From NCBI GenBank assembly GCA_016717705.1, contig JADKFD010000025.1, positions 1 to 64,000 of the forward strand: a DNA stretch of 64,000 nt. The letters run 5' to 3'. Origin of the DNA: Rhodanobacteraceae bacterium (GTDB taxonomy: Bacteria > Pseudomonadota > Gammaproteobacteria > Xanthomonadales > SZUA-5). Below the pieces are notes generated by a model. It was not told the origin of the DNA, ran no database searches, and was given only the letters and a program-made list of their open reading frames with translations. Of this stretch, positions 56,501 through 64,000 are shown in pieces. The number at the start of each line of letters is the position of its first letter. Position 1 is the stretch's first letter. The position numbers were made by a program, and so were the translations under genes.

Positions 56501-59500
56501 CACATAGTCGCTGCCGGCCACGGCGCTGCCATCGCGCGTGCTCACGGCAAAGGCGATCGGGACGCTTGGTGCCGGTGTCAGGCTCAAGGTGGCGCGCAGC
56601 GGCGTGGCGTTCTCCAGGCGGCTCTGCGCGACCAGCGCAGGGGTGACGCCGACCACCGCGAGCGGCGGCGAAAGTTCGGAACTGCCCAGGGTCGGACTGA
56701 CCACACTCAAGGCCAGTTGATCGCCGGCATCGATCACACTGCTCAGGCTGAGGTCGATGCTGTTGTTGCCGGCAACCACCGAGTTGTCCACCGCCACCAG
56801 TTCCTGCGTGTCGCCAACCCGGTACAGGTGCACGCGCGGCTCGTCGCCACCGCTGAAGCTGGCGTCGAGGGTGTAGTTGACGCGCACCACGCGCGCGGCC
56901 AGGTCGACCACGGCAAGCCCCGGAATCGGCGCGTTCAACAGGGTGTTCGGACCGCTGTCGCCATCGCCCGGGTCATTCGGCGTCGGGCCGTCGCCGCCCA
57001 GATCGACCAGCTGATTGCCGTTGAGCGAGCGATTGCCGCTGATCGGAATGCGCGTTGCGGCACCGACGATCACGATGGCGGCGCCGTTCTGGTGCAGCAG
57101 CAGGTTCTGCGTATCGGCAAATCGACCGCCAATCAGGGTGTTGCCGTCGCCGCCGCTGGCAAAGCCCGGCGGCCGCGCGATCACGCCGTCGATGCGGATC
57201 GCCGTCCCGCCATTCGGCATCCACGCGTTCTCATCGAGGCCGACACCGATGCGATTGTGCAAGATAGTCAGCGGCTCCGGCGTCTGCACCACGCAGCTGT
57301 CGGGCAGCAGCGGCGGAGTGGCCACATTCATGCGCAGGCCATCGCCGCTGCTGGCGGCGATGACGTTGTCGCGCACCTGCAACAAGGTGATGCAACGCGG
57401 GTGCGGCTGGGTGAACACGATCCCGGCGGCGTTGGCGAGCGGCACGTTGCCGCTGCGGTCGGTGCCGATCAGATTGCCTTCGATCGAGGTGGTGACGAAG
57501 CGCTGGCGCGGCGCCACGGCGATCGCCGCAACCCGGTTGGCGGAAATGAGATTGCGCGCAGCGGCATTGGCAAAGCCGATGGCCAACTCGCCGGTGGTGA
57601 ACTGCGTCTGCGCACGGCCGTCGTCGGTGGGTTCGGCGCGCACGCCAAAGCCGTTGCCGGCCGGCGTCAGACCATCGCTCTTGAGACCGAGGTAGTTGCC
57701 AAGCACGGCGACCGGCTGATTGCTGACGCCGCAATCGGCGGCAATCGCGGCGTCGGCGAAACTGTGGATAGCCAATCCGCGCACGGTGCCGCCGGCACAC
57801 AGTTTGATGCCGTTGCCGGTGCTCAGCAGGCCACCGTCGATTTCCACCTTGATCACACTGTTGAGTGCATTGCCGCTGCCGGCTGAAACCGTGTTCTCAA
57901 CTGCACCCGGCTGCGAGTAGCCGTTGATCGTGAGCAGCCGCGACAACGGCGGCAGCGGCGTGAGCGGGCGGATCACCTGTGTCTGCGTGCCCGGAATGGC
58001 GAACGCGATCTCGCTGATGGCGGCGCTGGCGTTGGCGTTCATGATCGCTTCGCGCAGGGTGCAGCCGCCGGCGCTGGGACTGCACAGGCCATCGTCGGTG
58101 TCGGCGGTGCTGTTGACCACCAGCGGCGTGCCACTGGCCACGATGATGGCCTCACCGGTGGCATCGGCGATGGTCAGACCCAGCGGCGTGTCGGCATCCA
58201 GGAAGAAGTTCTCGGCCGGCTCGGCGAGGCTGTCGCGCGCGATGCGTACGCTGGCGCTGGCGCGCGTTTCGCCCGGTGCAAACTCGACGACCAGACCTTC
58301 CTGGCGCACGTAGTCCTGACCGGCGAGCGCGCTGCCGTCGCGGGTTTCCAAGGTCACGCTGACCGCGTCGGAGGGCACGCGATCGAGCTCCAGCACGAAG
58401 GAAATGGTGCGGAACAGGACCGAACCGGCCGGCTCGATCACCAGTCCCACATCGAGCACGCGCAAGGACGGCAATGGCGTCGGCGCGTCGTCATTGTTGA
58501 TGTTGCCGCTGCCCTGCGCGTCGGCAATCGTTGCCGCCGACCGGATTGCTCAGGTTGATGAAGAACTGCTCATCCGTTTCCAGCACGCTGTCGCCAACCA
58601 CATTCACCGTGATCGGCAGGTTGGTGGTGGTACCGGAGAAGCTCAGCTGGCCGCTGGCACTGGCGTAGTCGCCGGGCGCGCTGGCGCTGCCATTGGCGCT
58701 GGCGTAGTCGACCGTCACCGGGGCGCCGGTGGCGTTGCTCAAGCTCACGATGAACACGAACGCCGTGCTGCCGCTGTTGCCCTCGGCCAGGGTGACGTCG
58801 CTGATCGACAGCGTCGCGGGCGGCAGGACCGTGTGATCGACGCGGGCCGACTTGCTCGCCCGGAACACCGGATCGCCGCTGTAGGTCGCCTCGATCACAC
58901 GCTCGCCAATTGTTGCAAAGGTAAGCGCGCAACTGCTCGCCGGCAGTGCGATGGTGCAGGACTCGCCGGTGGAGGCCTGACCAGCACAGCGCCGCTGGCG
59001 CAGCCGGTGCGCCCGGCTTCGGGATTGACCACCACGCTCACCGTCACCGCCTGCCCGGCAGCCGACGGATCGGGCGTGTGCGCAAGGATCTGCAGATCGG
59101 TATCGAAGCCCACTTCGAGCGCGCGCACCTCGACCAGATCGAGGCGGAAATCCGGATGTTCGCCGGGCAGCACGCCGCGGTCGAAATTGCCGAACCACAG
59201 GGCATCCGGGCGCAGCAGCGCCGGGTCGCGGACGGGATTCTCCACGCGCACGCCATCCACCCATAGCTCATCGCGCCCGTCCAGCCAGCAGAACTCGACT
59301 TCGCGGCGCAGCAGTGCCGGCGGGTTGGAAATGAAGGCCGCCGGACCGGTGTCGCTGGTCGAGATGCGCGCATCGGCAACGTAGCCACTGGGATACTGAC
59401 CGGCAAAGGCATGGAAGATCAGGTCGCCCGCCGGCCCGCCATCCGGCGCAAGGCCAGTCGATGCCACCATGCTGTTGTTGCCGTACACCGCCGAGGTGCT

Positions 59501-62500
59501 GGTGTAGGTCGCGATCCAGCGCAGCGCGTAGGCGCCGCTGGTTGGCAACGGGGACGCGTTGGCGGTGACATAGGGGAAGCCGACCACATTGCCGGCGTTG
59601 ACCGTCGCCTCACCGGCGCCCACCGTCACCGAGCCATCGTTGACATCGACATTCCAGCGCGCAGGATCGATCGCGCTGCCGGCGAAATCGTCGCGGAAAC
59701 CGAGCGTGCTGCTGCGCGCGCCGGTGCAGCGGCTGCCCAGGGCGCTGTCATTGTTGAGGATGAACAGCTGCGTCAATGCGCCGATGCGCGCGGTCACGGC
59801 GTAGCGTCCGACGACACCGTTTGCAGTCGCCACGACCTCGGCGAAGCCGTTGGCATCGGACACGGCGCTGGCAGCCGACAAGTTGACCGATGCGCCGCTG
59901 ACCGGCGCGCTGAATTGCACGGTCGCACCGGCAAACGGCGTGCCGCCATCGCCCAGCACACGCACGCGCAGCGCGTCGGAGAAAGCTCCGCCGACACTGG
60001 CGTACTGGTTGTTGCCGCCAGCGGCATCCAGCGCAACGACGCCGGCAGTAATCTGGTGGCTGGCGCTGGCGTTGGCGATCGAGTCGCCGCCAGACGTCGC
60101 AAAGGCATTGGCAAAGGTGGAATAGCTGGCGCTCAGCGTGACGCCGCCGGCGGCACCGGTGGTCACCAGTTCGCAACTGCCTTCCGATCGATTCGCGGTG
60201 ACGGTGGGCAACAGGCTTGCCAGACAACTGGCACCGCGGCCGTCGCTGATGAGCACCTGGCCATTCGGACGAAACGGCGTGGCACTGGACTCCGCGCGCA
60301 CGCTGACGCTGTACGGCGAACCGGCCTGCGATGGGTCAGGGCTGTCGCTGAGGATGCTCAAGGACTGGATCAGCGCGAAGCTGAATTCACTGGTATTGCC
60401 GTTGGCATCGGTGGCGGTGGCGACGATGACGTCGTTGGTACTCAGCATGACGCCAGGCGGAAGCGGCAGCGAGACCGACTTGATCGACTGCGCCTCGGCG
60501 TTGAGGTAGCTGTCGCTGCCGATCAGTGCGCGGCCCTCGTCGCCGTCGGCCTGGAAGAACTCGACGCGCAGCGGATAAGCGCTGTTGGCGGGCGCCGAAT
60601 CGACGCGATAGCTCAGATCGACGGTATTGCCGTTGATCGCGAAAGCGCTGATTTCCGGAAAGTTCTGGCCATTGTTGGCCGGATTGTCCGGGTCGCCCGG
60701 ATCGTTGGGCAGGCGCCCGGCGGCGCTGCCGTTGTCGCCGGTGCGACCACTGATGCCCAGTTGACCGTTGCGGAACATGCGATTGCCGACGACCTGCCCG
60801 CGCGTGTTGCGCGTGGCCACGCCCTGGGTCCCGTTGAAAGCGATCAGATTGCCCTCGCCCGCCAGCGTGCCGCCGACCAGCGGCGGCTGGGCGCCATTGA
60901 CCCCGGTTGCCAGTTCAATGCCCAGGTTGCTGTTGCCCAGCGGCAGCGTACCGCTGACATCGGTGCCGATGAAGTTGCCGATGACCCGCGTGCCGTTGGT
61001 GGGGCCGGCGCCGCCGACGCTGATGCCGCGACCATTGCCGGAAATCAGGTTGCGGCTGGCGATGTCTGCGCCGCCAAGAATCTGGAAGAAACCGACACCG
61101 CCAGAGAGGCGCACGCCGGTGCCGTTGCCCAGGGCCGCGGTGCCCGCCGCGTTGGTGCCGATCAGATTGCCCAAGATCCGGAAATTGGCGCCGCCACCGT
61201 TGATGCCGTCGCTGGTCTGCCCGCTGATTACATTGCGCTGCGCCGGCAGGCTGCCGCCGACGCGCGCGTTGGAACTGAAGTCGCCACCGAAGGGATTGCC
61301 GCCAGTAGCGACGCCCAGACCATTGGGGACCGCAATGGTGCCGCTGACGTCGGTCCCGATGAAACAGCCCTCGACGATTCCAACCACGGTGTTGCGCCCG
61401 GAAAAATCGAGCGCTGCGCCGGAAAAGCCATTGATGACCAGACCACGCACCGTGCCGCCGGTGGTGAAGTAGTTGATACCGCTGGAGCAACCCGGGCAGG
61501 AAGCGCCGGTGAGCACAATCTTGAGTTGTGCGTTGCTGCCACCCTGAGCCGGCGTGTTGCTGTTGGGCACGGCGCCGGGCTGGGTATATCCATCGATGCT
61601 CAGTTCACCCGTGGTGATCGACGGCAGCCCGCTCAATGGTGCGATCCGGCACACGCCGGTTGCGGCAACGCAACCCGGATCACTGCTCGGGATGTTGAAC
61701 ACGATGGTGTCGGCGGCGCTGTTGGCGTTGGCCGAATTGATCGCCCCGCGCAAGGTGCAGTCGCCGGGCGCCGCGGCACAGGCAGTCAAGCTGGTGTCCG
61801 AGGTGCTGTCGACCACCAGCGGCGCGTTGCCGATCAGCGCACTGGCAGTGGCGACCAGATCGGCGCCCGTGGCGCTGCCGAATGCGCTCTCGCTGGTGAT
61901 CAGCGCCGCGGTCAAGGTGAAATTGCCGGCGGCGGTCGGCGTCAGTGTGCAACTGGCTTGGCTGACATTCGCGGTGACGGTGGGTAGCAGAAAGCCGCTG
62001 CAGCTCTGCACCGGACTCGAGTCGATGCTGAAGCCGACCCGTCCATTGGGCTTGAACGGCCCGGAGAGCGCGGTCACCGTGGCGGTGAAGGTGAGCGGTT
62101 GACTCACCGAACCGCTGGCCGACGCGACGCTCAAGCTGGCCGGATGGAAACTGAATTCGCTGCTGTTGCTGTCGGCGTCGGCGGCGGTGGCGACGATCAC
62201 GTCGTCGGCGGTCAGGGTGAGTCCCGGTGGAATCGGCAGCGTGAGCGCCTTGACGGATTGCGCATCGGCGGCCAGATAGCTGTCGGCACCAATGAAGTCG
62301 CGCCCCTCGTCGCCATCGGCTTTGAAGAACTCCACGCGCAGCGGATAGGCGCTGTTGCCCGGGTTGGAATCGACGCGGTAGCTGATCGACACATTGCCGC
62401 CACCGATGTTCACTACGCTGATCTCGGGAAAATTCTGCCTCCGGGTATCGGCATCGTTGGCATCGTTGGGCACCCGAGTTCCGCTGGCAAGACTGATGCC

Positions 62501-63640
62501 CAGGCCATTGTGAGCGTGGATCGAGTTGCCGAGTACCCGCGCCTGACCCGCGAGATCGACACCGAGAGACCCACCGGCGATGACATTGCCGGTACCCGGC
62601 GTGGTGCCGCCGATGGTCAGCCCGCGCACCTCGCTGCGGACAAACACCCGGCTGTTGCCAAGAATGGCCGAGCCGGCCACATCGAGGCCCAGCAGGTTGC
62701 CTTCAACGCGCGACCCAAGGAAGCCCGGTCCACTGGCCGTGTATTGCTCGATATACATGGCGGTGTCGCTCGACACGCCCACCAAGACGTTGCGCGCATT
62801 GGGGTCGCTGCCGCCGACCAGGATGTTCTGCGCACCGCCGCTGCCGGTGACCAACACGATACTGCGACCGCCGCCCGCGACCGTCCCGTTGACCAAGGGC
62901 GCGAGCCCACTGGCGGTAGTCCCGATCAGATTGCCCTGGATCCGCATGCCGTCGGACGGGCCGCCCTGAAACCCGGTCTGGAAATGCACCCCGTCAAGCT
63001 GGTTGCCGGAAATCAGGTTGCGCGTATCTGGCGTCAAACCGCCAATGACGTATGCGCCTCCCTGGCCATTGACCAGAATCCCGAACTCGTTGTTGGGCCG
63101 CGCCAACGTGCCGCTCGGATCAGTACCGATGTAGTTGCCCTCGATCCGGTGCGCGGCGGTCGACTGAAGCTGAATCGCCGCGCGGCTGTTGAAGCGATTG
63201 ATGACCAGGCCGCGCACCACGGACGGCGTGCTGCTCGACAGGTTCAGCCCGGCGCTACCGTCGCTATTACCATCGAGTTGAATCTTCAGTGCGCCGTTGA
63301 GGCCCCCTTGCGTGGGCGAGTTGCTGTTGGGCACTGCACCAGGCTGGGTATAGCCGTCGATGACCAGCGGCTGGGTGATGTCGCGCGAACTGCCCGGCGT
63401 CGGGGTGATCGTGCACACGCCGCTGCCGGTGTCGCAGCCTGGATCGCCGAGCGGTATGGCAAAAGCGATGGTGTCCGCTGCCGCCGTGGCATTGGCCGCG
63501 GCGATCGCGCCACTGAAGGAACAATCGCCGGCCGTGGCTGTGCAAGCCGTGAGACTGGTATTGCTGGTGGTATCTACCGTGAATGTCGCCGCGTGGGCAG
63601 CCGAAGACAAGATCGCAGCAAGCAGCAGCACGCGGCTCAT
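53529..63640 (-). CDS. giant secreted CSLREA / beta-helix / Calx-beta / FG-GAP protein, three apparent frameshifts
   Basis: Three long frames on the minus strand make one gene. It starts at ATG 63640 with the signal peptide MSRVLLLAAILSSAAHA. The modules in order are: two CSLREA-like units (GDCSFSGAI, GDCTLRGAI) each followed by a right-handed beta-helix (VIGGLTPDTRNLISGNQ patterns) and Ig-like domains; a Big_1-like and a jelly-roll domain; Calx-beta domains; a third CSLREA unit (GGCTLREAI) with beta-helix; and FG-GAP/VCBS repeats (DFDGDGIGDFAATAPE, DINGDGLGDLGI). It ends near DWDGDGKLDFVDLV. Breaks lie at about 58979 (one base missing), 58537 (one base extra, GGCGG) and 55396-55399 (one base missing in a C-run). 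With these corrected the length is an exact 3,371 codons. It is probably a surface adhesin or scaffold; Ca2+ binding is inferred from the Asp-rich loops. Confidence 0.82.
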
Positions 63641-64000
63641 GGCGCAACTCGCAAGTGTGGCAATACAAACGGAAACCCCAAATGGCGCGCCAACCCGCCA
63701 TCGACTTTCGACGGCGTCAGGCTGTCGCAGGCCGGTGTGGCCCGCACGACACCCGCGGGGCCCGGCGGGCCCGCCGCCGCCGGGGGCCCGCGGGGCCGGG
63801 GGGGGCCCGGGGGCCGGGGCCGGGGGGCGGGCGGGCCGGCCGGGGCGCGGAGTCCGTGGACCCGATCGGGTTCGGGCGGGGCTCACCGGCGCTTTTGGCG
63901 CGGTTCGAATGTGGAGCGCCGCTGAGCCGCTTCGCGGCACAACGGCCTACACCGCTACGCGGCACAACGGCGACGGTCATCAACCGTTCCGGCAACCCAT
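63641..64000. other. non-coding right end with degenerate G/C stretch and short direct repeat
   Basis: No gene is seen. From 63755 to 63850 the sequence is almost pure G and C runs (CCCGCGGGGCCCGGCGGGCC type), unlike anything else in the window. Frames through it would be Pro/Gly/Arg nonsense. Near the end, CGCGGCACAACGGC occurs twice within 30 bases (about 63931 and 63958). The promoter of the giant gene should lie between 63641 and 63700 but is not identifiable. Confidence 0.6.

Noticed and set aside
62099..63925. Plus-strand 600-codon frame over the start of the giant gene
   Set aside because: Shadow frame that also runs through the degenerate G/C stretch; composition is not protein-like.

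Overview
The window is a GC-rich (roughly two-thirds G+C) bacterial chromosome segment, densely coding on both strands. The gene set points to a gammaproteobacterium of the Lysobacterales (Xanthomonadales). It includes an ECF sigma factor of the TIGR02999 type next to Ser/Thr kinases with TPR tails, several very large secreted proteins, C-terminal FR[S/N]GFE tails, a CstA/YbdD pair, and a TPR signalling protein with an N-terminal RRRRVLNALAIY-type motif. This placement is an inference from gene content. No rRNA, tRNA, CRISPR array, phage or complete insertion sequence was seen.

Layout. 1-1.6 kb: the end of an Omp85/BamA-like barrel gene, divergent from pdxH. 1.8-9 kb: a peptidase C14 (caspase-like) locus. 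It holds a caspase-nSTAND NTPase-WD40 protein, convergent with a small four-helix membrane protein, a second caspase with a DUF4384-like tail, and a short protein made of eleven TRPGPPD heptads. 9-13.4 kb: a TPR signalling protein and the convergent cstA-ybdD pair. 13.7-22.4 kb: a propeller-type diguanylate cyclase, an M14 peptidase, two secreted proteins and a molybdopterin oxidoreductase. 22.6-28.4 kb: a co-directional carbon-metabolism run (pfkA, a CBS-domain protein, glgC, ppdK). 28.4-28.9 kb: a 271-bp MITE-like element with perfect 24-bp terminal inverted repeats. 28.9-33 kb: a giant secreted metalloprotease/VWA protein. 33.4-39 kb: two convergent Ser/Thr kinases, one in an operon with an ECF sigma factor. 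39.3-47.6 kb: a Cys-rich repeat protein, a cation:proton antiporter, a VapBC pair, a five-domain cyclodextrin-glucanotransferase-like enzyme, an HD/HD-GYP phosphodiesterase, and an ArsR regulator with a short-chain dehydrogenase. 47.7-53.4 kb: a secreted metzincin protease, RarD, a small lipoprotein and a DASS transporter. 53.5-63.6 kb: one enormous secreted CSLREA/beta-helix/Calx-beta/FG-GAP gene of about 3,370 residues once three frameshifts are corrected.

Two themes cut across the window. First, single-nucleotide frameshifts recur in otherwise well-conserved genes: cstA, both kinases, the CGTase-like gene, the HD-GYP gene and the giant gene, and perhaps rarD. Each reading frame is restored exactly by one-base corrections, several of them in homopolymers. 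Together with a degenerate G/C stretch near the right end this suggests uncorrected sequencing indels rather than decay. Second, most intergenic gaps carry copies of two dispersed palindromic repeat families.

The secreted proteins, two cyclic-di-GMP enzymes and membrane-anchored kinases suggest a free-living, polymer-degrading lifestyle. The caspase locus is the most likely place for a little-described conflict or cell-death system.
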